Shown: positions 26,027 through 36,547 of the stretch, one piece after another
Layout: each line of letters starts with the position of its first letter
Numbering within the stretch: the stretch's first letter is position 1
DNA from: Meloidogyne chitwoodi
Taxonomy: Eukaryota > Nematoda > Chromadorea > Rhabditida > Meloidogynidae
Assembly: GCA_015183035.1 (NCBI GenBank)
Contig: JACZZP010000014.1
Coordinates: 1,488,001-1,552,000 of the forward strand
Direction: 5' to 3'
DNA: 64,000 nt
Position numbers and translations under genes: made by a program
Notes under the pieces: model-generated
What the model saw: only the letters and a program-made list of their open reading frames with translations
Database searches by the model: none
Told to the model about the DNA's origin: nothing

Positions 26027-26644
26027 AATTGCTTTACTTAAAGATTTGCTATTATTTTGTTTTCTTTGGATATATTTTAAGGTAATTTTAATATTTAATA
26101 AAATTTAAATATTTTATTTTTGGAAAATAAAAAAATAAAATTAAAAAATTAATTTAAATAAAAATGCCATCATTATCCAAGGAATAAGAAATTTTTTTAT
26201 TTATTCATTTTTATCTTTCACCGCTAACCGGTCTATTAAAAAATAGAAAAAAGAACCAAAAACTGCCCTTTAGGAGGAAATTTTTTTTCTTTTTTTTTAT
26301 AAATTTATTTCCGACTTTTTTTCTTTTTAAATGTCCCAGAAAATAAAAGAAAAATAAATTAACATTTCAATGATCATTTGGCCGTTGCTGTGAAGGTTTA
26401 TAAATTTTTATATTTTTTTAAAGGCGGATATATCCTTTTATGGAATTAAAAAATAAAAAAAGACAAATTGAATATAAATAAAAGTAAAAATGTTTTTAAA
26501 AATTAGAGGAATATTTTAAAAAGAAAAAAATAAAAACACCATTAAAATTGAAATTAAAATTTAAAAAATAAAAGTAGATAATTTAAGAGGTTTTAAAATA
26601 TTTAAATTAAATTTAAAAAATTAAAAATTTAATTAATTATTAAT

Positions 26645-29600
26645 TTAAAAAGGTCCATTAATAGGTAATAATCCAGGAAATCCAATATAATGATTATTTC
26701 CATCAATTGTCCATCTGTCCCCTTCATTTAATCCTTCATGTTCTCCACCCAATATATGAGGGGAAAGTATCTAAAATTATTTTAAAAAAATTAAATTTAA
26801 ACAAATAATTATTTAAAAAAATAAATAAAAACCTCAATTTGTAATCCTTCTTGTGAATTTATACGTGGAGATAAAAAGTTTGGGCTAAGAACGACTAATC
26901 CTCCAAATTGAGGAGAAGAGAGTCTTGGGGAAGCAATCACTTTTTAAATTTAAATAAAATTATTTTTTTTTAAATTTTATTTAAATTAATTTATTTTAAA
27001 TAAATAAATTAATATTTAATATTATTTTTTTAAAGTTTTATTTAATTTTTAATTTATTTCCTAAGGGATTAACGTTATAAATTTAGTAAAGTAACGTTAC
27101 CCGATTGCTTATAAAATAAACAAATAAGTACATAAAGACTTGAAATTTTGTTTAAAAATCAAAAATAGTTTCAACTAATAATTCCCAAAATTTCAAAATT
27201 TTTGGTTAAATATTAAAAAAGTTATGCTTAAAAAAGTTCATTTTTCAGCTTTTTTAGTCTATTTTTTGACTAAAACTTGGAAAATAATTTAATTAATTTA
27301 TATTTTAATTAATTATAATTTAATTAATTCTTAAATTGTCTAAATAAAATTAAATAATTCAAAAAAAAATAAATTTTTACTTGGAGAAAGTATTTGTACA
27401 AACAAAGCTTTAGGGCTAAGTATTCTACTTTGCATTACAGCAGGAGACAATATTTCAGCTAAAAAAACATCAGGAGAAAGAATATAAGCAGATAATGCTT
27501 CTGGTGAAAGAATTTGTGATCTAAATGCTGAAGGTGATATTATTCTTGAAGTTAGAGCTAAAGGAGAGAGAATAGCAGCCATAAAAGCAGATGGAGAAGC
27601 TACTTTTAACTTTTATTTTTTAAAAAAATTAAAAATATTTAAAATAAATTAATTAAATTACAGTTAACACTTCTGGTGATATAATCTCTGAGGCAAATGC
27701 ATTGGGGGATAGATAAACCTAAAAATTGAAATAATATTAAATTAAATTCTCCTCTTCTCTCTATATTTTGATAGAAGAGATGACTATTCTTTTATTAATC
27801 ACGGGTATCTCTTCTCCTTTAAAAAAAGTATACTGTATTCTCTCAAATAAGATGGCTGTCAATTTATTTTTAAAACACCCTCTGTCTGTTTATTAGAGAG
27901 AATACACTTAAAGGGACTATTTTTAATTTTAATTAAATATTTAAATAAAAATACGAGAAAGTACCAAATATTCATTTCTAAATCCAAAGTTATATCTTAT
28001 CTCTCTTCTTTTTTAAAATATAAAAACAAACCCCTTCAAGTATAACTCCACCAAATCTATTTTGAAATGCCCAAGGAGAAAGAAGCACATTTCTTGGAAT
28101 TGTTCTAAAATTAATTTCTGTGTCGGGTGATCTGCCCCATGGAGTGAGGAATTGATCTCCATTGCTGTCTAAACCTCCAATTACGGTAGAACCTCCAAGT
28201 GGACTGGGTGGTGGTCTAATTGGGACAATAATAGGACGTGGAAGTGGAAACGGGGGAAGTGGAAGAGGCGGCGGAAGCGGGGGAAGTGGCGGGGGAAACG
28301 GATGAGGTGGCGGTAGCGGGGGAAGAGGGGGAAGTTGTGGAAAAGGAAGAGGTTGCGGGGGAAACGGATGAGGTGGCGGGGGGAACGGAAGTGGCGGGGG
28401 AAGAGGAGGTAACGGAACAATAGGATCTGGAAATTCATGAGAACTGCCTCCATCAAGTATTCCCTTAGAAAATAAAATATTAATTAATTAATTAAAAATT
28501 AACTCTTCGCGTATTAGCCTTTCTTCTCTTCCTTTTAATATTTAAATTATATTCATTATTTGCTTCTATTTTATCATCCAAACTTGCCAATAATTTTATT
28601 TTCTCTTCTAATCTGTTATTTATTTCTTCTTTATTTTCTTTTCCAAAAAAGATTTCCTTTAAAAAATTAAAAAAAAATAATTTTTAAATTGGGGCGTCTA
28701 TTAGAGAGATGGGCGACTATTGGAATTTTAATAAAATTATTTTTTACCAATTGCCATTTATCCAAATTAACAAATCCTTTATCATCTAATTCTTTTCTTT
28801 GTTCATAATTTAAACTTTTTTCCAATTTTTCAAATAATTCTTCCTTTTGCTTAAGTAATTTAATATAAGGAAATACTTTCTCTTCAAAATAATTAATTTC
28901 TGAATTTTTTAATAATTTTTCTAATTGTTTGCCAGCACCGCTAATTTCAAGTATAAAATCTAGCCATTCCAATTGTTCTCTAGAATCATCATTTGGTGAC
29001 AAAATCTTTTTTTTTTTAATTAAAATTAATTTTTTTAATTAATTTATGGGTAAATTTAAATATTTTGGTAACATTACCCGAACACTTATAAAACAGTCAA
29101 ATTCAAACATATTAACGTGAAATTTTGTATAAATATTCAAAACAATGTTATCTAACTTCTCTTAAAATTTCAGAATTTTATATCAAATATTTCTAAAGTT
29201 ATCGTCAAAAAATCAAAGAAAAATTCTAATTTTTCTTGAATTTTTGACTTTTTTTGAAAATATTTTTCTTTATATTTAATCAAATATTCTGAAATTTTCA
29301 GAATAAATATTTAACACTTTTATTTATTTAAATACAAAATTTCAAGTCTTTATCTTCTCATTTGTTGATTTTATAAGCTTTCAAAATAGGTTACCTTTAA
29401 AAGTTTAGGCAAAGGAAGAAAACCATTATTTGAAAAACTGAATAATTCTGGAGAAAGAAATTCTGGTCTTTTTAATTTTTTTGAAGGAAAAAGAGAAAGA
29501 ATACGAGGCGAAAGTAAAGATATTCCTTTATTTGAATTTTTTGTCGAATTTAAAATTAAATAAATCTGTGAAATTAATTGTTCTGTTGCGTCTTGTGAAT

Positions 29601-30825
29601 GAACATAATTTATTGATTGGCGAAGATATGGGGCAACAAAACTTTGAAAATAAAAATAATTAAATTTTGGAATATGCCCTAAAGGTATATATTTAATTTA
29701 ATTTTTTTGGTTTACATCCCCCGCTTCCCGTAGAATTCCCCGCAGAAGACTTTTTTCCCCGCATCCCTTCTTTTTCATTTTTTATACTAAATCCTGAATC
29801 CAATGGGTTAATTAAGATTAAAAAAAAAATATTTTTATTTAAGTTTCCCCCGTTATCTTTGACTCTTCCGGGAAATTCCCCGTTAAAAAAATAATATTTA
29901 TTTATTTTAATTTACCTAACACTGTGTTGACTAATATTATTAATATAATTTTGTGCCCATTCAATTCTATTTAAATGTTGTTTTAAAATATAAAGTAAAT
30001 TAATATTTTTTGGTAATTTATTTTTATTTATTTTAATATTATTTAATTCTCTTTTATTTTTTTTTAATTTTTTTATTTTTAATAATTTATTTTTTCTTTT
30101 TTCTTCTTTTTTAAATTTTGTTTTTTTTAGTTTTTTATTTGTAAATGATGGAAATATATTTTTATTAATTTTTAAACCAAATATTTTGTAAAACCAATCC
30201 TTTAAAAAAATAAAAAAAAATTAAAATTAAAAATTAATTTGCCTCAGGCATTTAAAAAAATAAAATTAAATTAATTAAAATTAAATTAATTAAAAAAAAT
30301 TAAATTATTTAAATTTACCAAAGTTCCCCAAAAAAATCCTTTTTCTTCTTCTTCTCTTTCCTCTTCTTTTTCTTCTCTAATTAAATAATTATTTTTATTA
30401 TTATTTTCTTTTTTAATTATTTCATTTCTTTTTTTAAATAAATTAATTAAACATTTTGAATATTTTAAAGGACTTTTAAATCCTTTATCTAAAATACATT
30501 GATTAAATAATATTTTTTCAATTGAATTATTTTTAAATATTTTTAATGTTTCTTTAGCTTTTAATTTAAGCAAAGCCATTAGACCAGAACGATAAAATAA
30601 TAAATTTAATTTTTCTGGATTTAACAAAAATTCTGTTTTTATTAATTTTGATGTTATTGTTTCTTCTGATTTAACTAAAAAAATTAATTAATTAATTATT
30701 TTTAATTAATAAAAATAATAAAAAATGTAAAATTCCAATAATTCCTATTTATTTATTTTTTAAATTTTACCTTTACAAATTAAAAAAATTTTTAGTATTA
30801 AAATAAATAATAATATTAACAACAT
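26645..30825 (-). CDS. MLT-10-like moulting-cycle secreted protein
   Basis: Multi-exon minus-strand gene from Met at 30823-30825 to TAA 26645-26647. It starts with a hydrophobic signal peptide ([18 protein letters not shown]). The middle exon at 27,340-27,600 reads as repeated ILSP.AL units ([51 protein letters not shown]), and exons at 26,820-26,935 and the C-terminus continue it ([40 protein letters not shown]). These ILSP repeats are the hallmark of the nematode MLT-10 family, linked to moulting and cuticle. An upstream exon (28,667-29,002) is a charged helical segment. Exon 28,030-28,470 encodes a long Pro-rich tract ([21 protein letters not shown]). About a dozen exons; joins in the 5' third are uncertain. 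A foldback repeat sits in each of two introns. Confidence 0.8.
27075..27300. repeat. Foldback repeat, family R1 (mlt-10 intron)
   Basis: Starts AGTAACGTTACCCGATTGCTTATAAAA, then GACTTGAAATTTTGTTTAAA and CCCAAAATTTC; the right arm is less complete. Edges approximate. Confidence 0.5.
29065..29396. repeat. Foldback repeat, family R1 (best example)
   Basis: Left end GGTAACATTACCCGAACACTTATAAAA and the reverse complement of the right end, GGTAACCTATTTTGAAAGCTTATAAAA, align. Inner arms TGAAATTTTGTATAAAT and ATTTAAATACAAAATTTCAAG, then TTAAAATTTCAGAATTTTAT and its inverse, also match. About 332 bp, intronic. Confidence 0.65.
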
Positions 30826-31400
30826 TTTTATTTAATTAAAAATATAATAAAAATAATAAAATTCCAACGCAATACAATTTTTTAAAATTATTTTTTTTAT
30901 TTTATTTTAATTTTCTTTTATTAAAATTAGTACAAATAACCCCTTTTTTATTCAAAAAATAAAGTAAAAGTACTAAATAATATTCTTTTGTGTAAAAAAA
31001 TAAATAAAAAAAGGTTTACAATAATTAAATTGACCTATGAAAGACATAAAAAATAAAATAATTATTTAAAAAAAATATTTCATGGTTTTGTAAAATTTAA
31101 TTTTATATTAATAAAAATATTTTTATATGGAAAATAAAAAGATTTAAATTTTTTTTCAAATTATAATTTTAAATAAAATACTTGAATTCGTGGCATAGCT
31201 GTAATCTCAGTAATTAGAATCTTCCAAAACTAGAAGAAAATATTAAAATTTAAAATTATTATGTCCTATTAAAGAAAAAATATTTTTTAAAAGTAAAATA
31301 GAATTTTAATCTTTAAAAAAATAAATCCTTCATAAAATAATGACAAAATGGCACAAATAATAAACCAAAAAAAAATCACAAGAAAATGGGAATTAAAAGG
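30826..31400. promoter_or_regulatory. Upstream region of the mlt-10-like gene
   Basis: AT-rich 5' flank ending at the Polinton insertion. The stretch at about 31,100-31,150 (TTAATAAAAATATTTTTATA then TGGAAAATAAAAAG) recurs at 51,428-51,476. No motif assigned. Confidence 0.4.
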
Positions 31401-31406
31401 CACGGA

Positions 31407-31790
31407 AGTAGTAAATACACAGGAACCGTCGTTGCAGCCATTTTTTCGCGCACATTTCAAAACCTATAGGGTCAGTTTGAGACTCTATTTCGCGCACATT
31501 TCAAAACCTATAGGGTCAGTTTGACTCAAAAGCTAAGGATAAGCGGTCAATTAAAAGGGAATCCAAAACCTAAAGAAAGGTTTTAACTGTTTTTTTTTTT
31601 TAAAGACAATACAATTGAGCCTAAAGGTTTTGAAGATTTTTTTTTTAGGAGTGTAACAGCATTTACAAAAAGAACAATTAAGAATTAATATGGAAATAAT
31701 GATTTTATGATAATAAATATTTAATAATTTTTACAAGAATTCAAAAAAATTTAAATTTTACTTTTTTTTTTAATTTTTATATTATTAATA
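31407..31790. repeat. Left terminal inverted repeat of the Polinton
   Basis: Matches the reverse complement of 41,712-42,091 almost base for base until about 31,790. Contains an internal tandem duplication: TTTCGCGCACATTTCAAAAC followed by CTATAGGGTCAGTTTGA occurs at about 31,444 and again at about 31,487. Confidence 0.9.
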
Positions 31791-32057
31791 AAATTATTAC
31801 CAATAATATCTTATACATTCAATTAGATGGAAAAACAAAATTATAATATTAATCCTTTTCCCATTGTGAATAAAAATCGGCCAAATGGTTAGAATAAAAG
31901 TAAACTTGATAAAATCTTTAAAAAATAATGTTGTACAAAAAATTGGGCAGTTTAACATTAGAATAAATGTGTAAATAATTATCATTTAATAATTTATTGT
32001 GCTTAAAAATGATTTTTTTTTTGAATTTATTAATTATTAGATTTAAAAATATTAAAA

Positions 32058-32572
32058 ATGAATAATTCTGAAATATTATCAGCTACAAACATTCCTTGGG
32101 TTATAGTTAATAACTGTAAATGTTTAAACAATGGCATTTGTATGAGACCTTCAATTTACAAGTCTCCAGTTGAATGTGTAAATTTAAAATATTCTAATGA
32201 TCTACTAAAATATTTAATTGAAGAACCTGAAAATAAAAATTTTTTAGAGATTAATGTTATGATAATCTTATTTTTAGTATTTATGAATTTGATTATACAG
32301 GTATAATTTTTTAAAATTATTATTTAAAAATTTTTTAGTTGATTATTATGTATTCTTTTAAAAATTGGTCAAAAAAGAAAGAATATATTGTAAATCCAAA
32401 AGGTTCTAAAATATTTAAAAATAATGAAAGTAAAAATAAAAAAATTGAATTAAAAGAACTAGTTATTGATTGTAGAAAAAAAATTTACAACTTTGTATTT
32501 CTAATAAATAACGTGTTGCTTGTTGACCAGCTACTTGATCAGGAGCAATTAGAACAAAATTACTATCATTAG
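32058..32572 (+). CDS. Small predicted membrane protein in the Polinton, antisense to the capsid gene tail
   Basis: Two plus-strand exons, 32058-32300 and about 32,338-32,572, joined in phase across a 37-nt GT..TTTTTTAG intron. The first exon has a Cys-containing stretch (VNNCKCLNNGICMRPSIYKS, PVECVN) that resembles an EGF-like module but is too short to be sure, then a hydrophobic helix (INVMIILFLVFMNLIIQ) and a Lys-rich cytoplasmic-like tail. No N-terminal signal peptide is seen. The 3' end overlaps the end of the capsid frame on the other strand by about 110 nt. I do not recognise it; it may be cargo or a fortuitous frame, though the clean in-phase intron supports a gene. Confidence 0.45.
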
Positions 32573-33179
32573 GTGTTATTTCAATGTCCATCTCACAATG
32601 ATTAATTAGATAGAGGGGTTGGTTAAAAAGATCTGCATCAATTTTAGTAATAAATTGAGCAGTTTTACTTGAATCAAATAATGCTCTTCTTGTTTCAAAT
32701 CCAACTCCTTCTTCTAACTTTAACTCTGTATCCAGATAATATCCAGCAGAATTCAAATGTGAATTTTTAGCTGTTATAGGATATGAAAATTCATGTGAAA
32801 GGTAAGTTTTATAAGCATAAAGGGAGTTTGAATTAAAAATTTCCCTTCCATTAATAGATATGCGCATATTATTGATAAATGTAAGTCCAGGCATCTGAAT
32901 AATTGATACATTTTCTCCTGCATTTAGATTGACTAGTTGACCATTCGCTCCTTCCTTTCGTATACGAAATTCAGTAAAAATATAACATTTTGAAATATCA
33001 ATGAAATTTTGACTTGAATGTATTTTAAAATGATATGGGGTGTCCGTGAGTGGATTGCTTGTTAATATTTCAAATACTTTGGCTGAAGAAATGCTTACAT
33101 TTGTTGGAGGTATTTGGAAAAAATCAAGAGCATTTGTAATAGAATTTATACTATCGTTATCAATTTTATTGAATGTCAT
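32463..33179 (-). CDS. Major capsid protein (double jelly-roll), C-terminally shortened
   Basis: 238-residue frame related to the F54H12.2-like family, the Polinton major capsid protein. Recognisable features: an N-terminal PPTNVSI segment, then MPGLTFINNMRISINGREI and SNSLYAYKTYLSHEFSYP followed by GYYLDT, and RIHADIF-like KIDADLFNQPLYLINH. These belong to the first jelly-roll. Family members are usually around 400 residues or more; here a TAA follows shortly after LLEIQSCKFFFYNQ and no continuation of the second jelly-roll is seen towards the left repeat. The region is occupied by a plus-strand gene. The product is probably not a functional capsomer on its own (inference). Starts 24 nt from the end of the next upstream gene. 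Confidence 0.75.
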   Translation of the reverse strand: MTFNKIDNDSINSITNALDFFQIPPTNVSISSAKVFEILTSNPLTDTPYHFKIHSSQNFIDISKCYIFTEFRIRKEGANGQLVNLNAGENVSIIQMPGLTFINNMRISINGREIFNSNSLYAYKTYLSHEFSYPITAKNSHLNSAGYYLDTELKLEEGVGFETRRALFDSSKTAQFITKIDADLFNQPLYLINHCEMDIEITPNDSNFVLIAPDQVAGQQATRYLLEIQSCKFFFYNQ

Positions 33180-33203
33180 TTTTTATAAAAAATTTTTATA
33201 ATT

Positions 33204-33701
33204 TTAATAAAGACCAAATGCGTCTGATCTAATTCGTTTTTTAATAGTAAATGGTTTTTTAATTTTTCCAATAATGGTATGATGTGAATTAATAGATGAT
33301 TTTCGTCCTCTTTTTATACTTTTCTTTCCTGTCCCAAATTGTTTAGGTAAGCCACCCTTCTCAAGGATTGTATCAATTCCACGCTTGCCTTCACTCGTAA
33401 AAGCTTTTTTTAAACTCTCGCCTTGATCTACTTTGTCAAGGACTCGCTGTCCTGTATTTAGGGCTTCCTGTGTTACTGATGTTCCGACACGTCGCATAAT
33501 TGGAAGGAAAAAACGCCAAAGACCTTTGAATACGTCTCCTACCCCAGCACCACTCTGTACGCCATAACCTCTCTGATAAGGCGATAATCCTCGAAAGTAT
33601 GTATATTCACCTATTTGTGGCTGGCCGTTAAAATTTCCTCCTGTTTGTAAATAAAAATCGTCATAGACAACGTTTCTAGTATCAAATAAAGAATGCACCA
33701 T
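33204..33701 (-). CDS. Adenovirus pVI/pX-like internal capsid protein of Polinton
   Basis: 165-residue basic protein. Residues about 37-75 read FRGLSPYQRGYGVQSGAGVG then DVFKGLWRFFLPIMRRVG, a Gly-rich turn followed by an amphipathic helix, then ALNTGQRVLDKVDQGESLKK. This arrangement recurs in Polintons and adintoviruses between capsid genes and has been compared with adenovirus membrane-lytic or core proteins. The C-terminus is Lys/Arg-rich (KKSIKRGRKSS), suiting nucleic acid contact. It lies between the penton and major capsid genes, as expected for a virion component. The exact adenoviral counterpart is uncertain. Confidence 0.6.
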   Translation of the reverse strand: MVHSLFDTRNVVYDDFYLQTGGNFNGQPQIGEYTYFRGLSPYQRGYGVQSGAGVGDVFKGLWRFFLPIMRRVGTSVTQEALNTGQRVLDKVDQGESLKKAFTSEGKRGIDTILEKGGLPKQFGTGKKSIKRGRKSSINSHHTIIGKIKKPFTIKKRIRSDAFGLY

Positions 33702-33775
33702 TTTATAATAAATTTATCGGTTAAATTAAATATTATCAATTAAAAATTAATATTAATGAAATATAATTATGAATA

Positions 33776-35389
33776 TTAAAAATTTATAACTTTTTTAAAT
33801 ATTAAAACAATTAGTACTGTTCCATAAGCAAATGGTACTAAACGACCATTATCTAATGTTCTTAATTCGATCTCAATTTCGTTGAGTTCACGTGGTAACA
33901 CTTTAGAAAAAATTGGAGTATCATAAATCTTTTCATTATATTCACCAGGCATCGCACCAGAAACTGAGACAACTCTTAATAGAGAGCTCAAAGAATTTCC
34001 AATAATCACGTTCTCAGTAACACCTTTTGTATACACTGCAAAACTCGAGAACCCGCCACGTAAATCACATCCATATTTAGCAAATTCATTATTATTAACA
34101 TCCAAAGGGTTTTCAAAGCCAAGTACATACCCAAGCTGTGGAGAGAATGCAATTTTATTAATACTAGTGTGTGAGAAAGTGAGTATAAAACGTTCAAAAT
34201 CTGTGTCGTATTTAAACTCAATCGAATTAATTATATTTTTAAGAAAAATTCGATCCTCTTTATGAATTTTACGTTGTTTCTTCAAAAAAAATTTTGAAGT
34301 TTTATTTGGATCGCGAATACTATCAATATCACTTTGTATATCTAAAATTTCATCATTTTCCTCATCTATGTATTCATTTTTTAATTTATCTTTTTTACTA
34401 TATTTATTGATAAGACCTGGCATTAATGGAAAATAATTTTCCCTTTGTATTTGTGTCGGTATTTTTCCAAGGACACTTTTCAAGATATTTTCCATTTCTT
34501 CATTCCATTCTTCTAACACTAAATTTTGCAGATAATTATCCCCAAAAATAATTCTTTCTTTATCATTTTTTTTATTTAAGGCTGTGTTACTTTCTTGATT
34601 TTTATCAGACAACTTATGAACAATTGAAGAAGACCTATCATCTTTACTCAAAGTTGAATGGTTTACTCTTGGTGGAGATTTAGACTTTTCACCAGTTGTC
34701 TCATTATCATTTTTAGTTTTTATTAAATTAGATTTATTTTCCTGTTTATTATCTGAAGATTTATGAGCATTTGAAGACGATCCATCCTTATTTATTGCTG
34801 ATTGACTGTTTGTTCTAGGTGGTGAATTGACCTTTTTTATTATTTTAGATTTACTTCCTTGATTAATATCATGCGATTGATGAGATTTGTCATCTCGAAG
34901 TAAAGATAAATTTTCTGTTTTAGGAGGTGATGAGACCTTTTCTACTGATGTTTTTTTCTTTTTAATTAATTCAGATTCAAGTAGAGGAGGTGATCCTGGT
35001 AACACATTTCTCTTTCTCTTTAACCCTGGTGGGGAAATTAGTGGATTTGATGTTTCAAAAAGTTTATCAATATTATCGCCTTTAAACTTTATTGTTGCAT
35101 TAAGAAAATCTTTTAGTTTTTCTACAGTTTTATGTGAAGCCTTAAGTATACTCAATCGGAGAATTTTAGGCTCACTTAATTCATTGAAATAATGTATTTT
35201 AATCCATTGTTCATCTAATGTACCAATAGTAGAAGGCCACGAATAAGGGTAACTTATACTATGTAATCCACAAACCCAATTACCGTTAAAATGAAGTGGT
35301 TTGGGTAAATGGACGCGGAATTTATTTGGTCTATTTTCAGGGTAATCTGATGTATTACTAGGTAAAAATATAAAAAAACTATTTGACAT
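33776..35389 (-). CDS. Penton / minor capsid protein of Polinton with Ser/Lys-rich insertion
   Basis: 537 residues. The N-terminus (FFIFLPSNTSDYPENRPNKF, then VHLPKPLHFNGNWVCGLHSI) and the C-terminus (FSPQLGYVLGF, ENVIIGNSLSSLLRVVSVSG, FSKVLPRELNEIEIELR, NGRLVPFAYGTVLIVLIF) match the Polinton minor capsid protein, which forms the vertex single jelly-roll. Between them, residues about 115-285 form a hydrophilic low-complexity insertion with three degenerate repeats of the type SPPR..S.L.KD..SS..HK.SD..QE. That insertion is not part of the family core. The frame is uninterrupted, in line with the integrase upstream. Confidence 0.75.
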   Translation of the reverse strand: MSNSFFIFLPSNTSDYPENRPNKFRVHLPKPLHFNGNWVCGLHSISYPYSWPSTIGTLDEQWIKIHYFNELSEPKILRLSILKASHKTVEKLKDFLNATIKFKGDNIDKLFETSNPLISPPGLKRKRNVLPGSPPLLESELIKKKKTSVEKVSSPPKTENLSLLRDDKSHQSHDINQGSKSKIIKKVNSPPRTNSQSAINKDGSSSNAHKSSDNKQENKSNLIKTKNDNETTGEKSKSPPRVNHSTLSKDDRSSSIVHKLSDKNQESNTALNKKNDKERIIFGDNYLQNLVLEEWNEEMENILKSVLGKIPTQIQRENYFPLMPGLINKYSKKDKLKNEYIDEENDEILDIQSDIDSIRDPNKTSKFFLKKQRKIHKEDRIFLKNIINSIEFKYDTDFERFILTFSHTSINKIAFSPQLGYVLGFENPLDVNNNEFAKYGCDLRGGFSSFAVYTKGVTENVIIGNSLSSLLRVVSVSGAMPGEYNEKIYDTPIFSKVLPRELNEIEIELRTLDNGRLVPFAYGTVLIVLIFKKVINF

Positions 35390-35456
35390 ATTTATTAAAA
35401 ATTTTTATAAATAAAAGGAATAAAATAAATAAAATACAATTAAAAATTTGAGTCTT

Positions 35457-36539
35457 TTATACAAGTTGTGATTCGTGAATCCACTCTCTTTCTGGATAAC
35501 CTATAAATTTTACTAAAACTTCATAAGTTCCGTCAGACCTCTTCCTCTTTTGAAATATTTTTTCAATGCGATATTCTGTTTCATTATCTTTTCTTACTCT
35601 GGCCAATTCTTCTTTGTAGAAGGATCCTTTGAAATTTTCACCTTTATCATCCTTAAGCTTATATGTTACAGGATATGGTGTCTTTTTAATTTTATTCACC
35701 TGTAATATTTCATCTCCCCAATTAGGTAAATATCCTTTCTCAAATTGTCCCTTATCTCTGCTTAAACGAACATAATCTCCTTTGTTGAATTTAGATTTAA
35801 ATTTCTTTTTAGAAAAAATTTTACCATAAATTCTTTGCCAAACTTCTTGAGCGTTTTTAAAATTAACATCTATAGGTCTCATACCATGAACTCTAGATAT
35901 AGAGTTATTTATTCCATTAATTATCTTTTCCAAAACATCTACCCAATTTAATGTCTTTTTCTGAGCGAAATATCTATAGAGACGTTGCTTTATATTTCTA
36001 ATTGCACGCTCAGCAATTGAGGCTTTTACGGTTGAATGGTTTGCTTCAAATTTTTGAATATCTTTTTTTTCAAATAAGTCTTTAAGTTGTTTATTTTTAA
36101 ACTCAAGACCTTTATCTGAAAAAATTCGATGTGGATTCATTGGCATTTTACTTAAAAGATCTTCAAATGCCTTCGTTATATCTTCACTCTTTTTACTTTT
36201 TACATGAATTGTGAAGAGACGTTTTGATAGAACATCAACTCCTACAAGAATATATCTATTACCATTATTGTGTCGCGAAAGTGATTGCATATCAGCTAAA
36301 TCCACCTGAAGATCTGTCATAAATCCAGCTGCAATTGTTCTACTTCTTGGAAAGCGCACCCTTTTAGGGCGCATTAATGTATAAGTACGATGCCCCTCCA
36401 AATAATGTTCGATTACATGTCTTGGGATATGTTTATTTATTTTCTTTGCCTCTCTCCATAAAGTATCAATACCTGAATATGCTGAAAATGACTCTGGATC
36501 GTTGTATAGTCTTTCAAGTAATTTCTTATAATCTATCAT
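35457..36539 (-). CDS. Polinton integrase (rve) with C-terminal chromodomain
   Basis: 360 residues, retroviral-type integrase of the F54H12.3 group. Acidic triad visible: D80 in LQVDLADMQ, D142 in RIFSDKGLEF, E177 in KASIAERAIRN, the last two about 35 apart. It is followed by a basic SH3-like segment (KFNKGDYVRLSRDKGQFEKG) and a C-terminal chromodomain (YRIEKIFQKRKRSDGTYEVL, VKFIGYPEREWIHESQLV), which in the family targets chromatin. It catalyses insertion of element DNA, producing the 6-bp duplication seen at the ends. All catalytic residues are present, so it may be active. Starts 8 nt after the next upstream frame. Confidence 0.93.
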   Translation of the reverse strand: MIDYKKLLERLYNDPESFSAYSGIDTLWREAKKINKHIPRHVIEHYLEGHRTYTLMRPKRVRFPRSRTIAAGFMTDLQVDLADMQSLSRHNNGNRYILVGVDVLSKRLFTIHVKSKKSEDITKAFEDLLSKMPMNPHRIFSDKGLEFKNKQLKDLFEKKDIQKFEANHSTVKASIAERAIRNIKQRLYRYFAQKKTLNWVDVLEKIINGINNSISRVHGMRPIDVNFKNAQEVWQRIYGKIFSKKKFKSKFNKGDYVRLSRDKGQFEKGYLPNWGDEILQVNKIKKTPYPVTYKLKDDKGENFKGSFYKEELARVRKDNETEYRIEKIFQKRKRSDGTYEVLVKFIGYPEREWIHESQLV

Positions 36540-36547
36540 TATATAAT

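Larger units (their letters stand above)
15535..26644. other. 11-kb gene desert upstream of SOX and downstream of the mlt-10-like gene
   Basis: Extreme AT content, long A/T homopolymers, TTTA/AAAT microsatellite-like runs and a CCTTT run near 19,175-19,205. Short frames in this stretch are low-complexity Lys/Asn/Ile/Phe translations and show no family features, so I call no gene. It contains about five copies of the R1 foldback family and one tRNA-like head. GC-richer patches at 16,490-16,560, 20,460-20,650 and 25,170-25,205 could be regulatory islands for the SOX gene, which is transcribed away from this region (inference). Confidence 0.6.

Noticed and set aside
28181..28456. 91-residue Arg/Phe/Leu-rich minus-strand frame and a Glu/Val-rich plus-strand frame in the same place
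   Set aside because: Both are shadows of the proline-rich exon of the mlt-10-like gene, which reads through in the remaining minus-strand frame.
34887..35192. Plus-strand frame of 101 residues in the Polinton, and similar ones at 36,377 and 38,862
   Set aside because: Antisense shadows of the penton, integrase and spliced Cys-containing genes.
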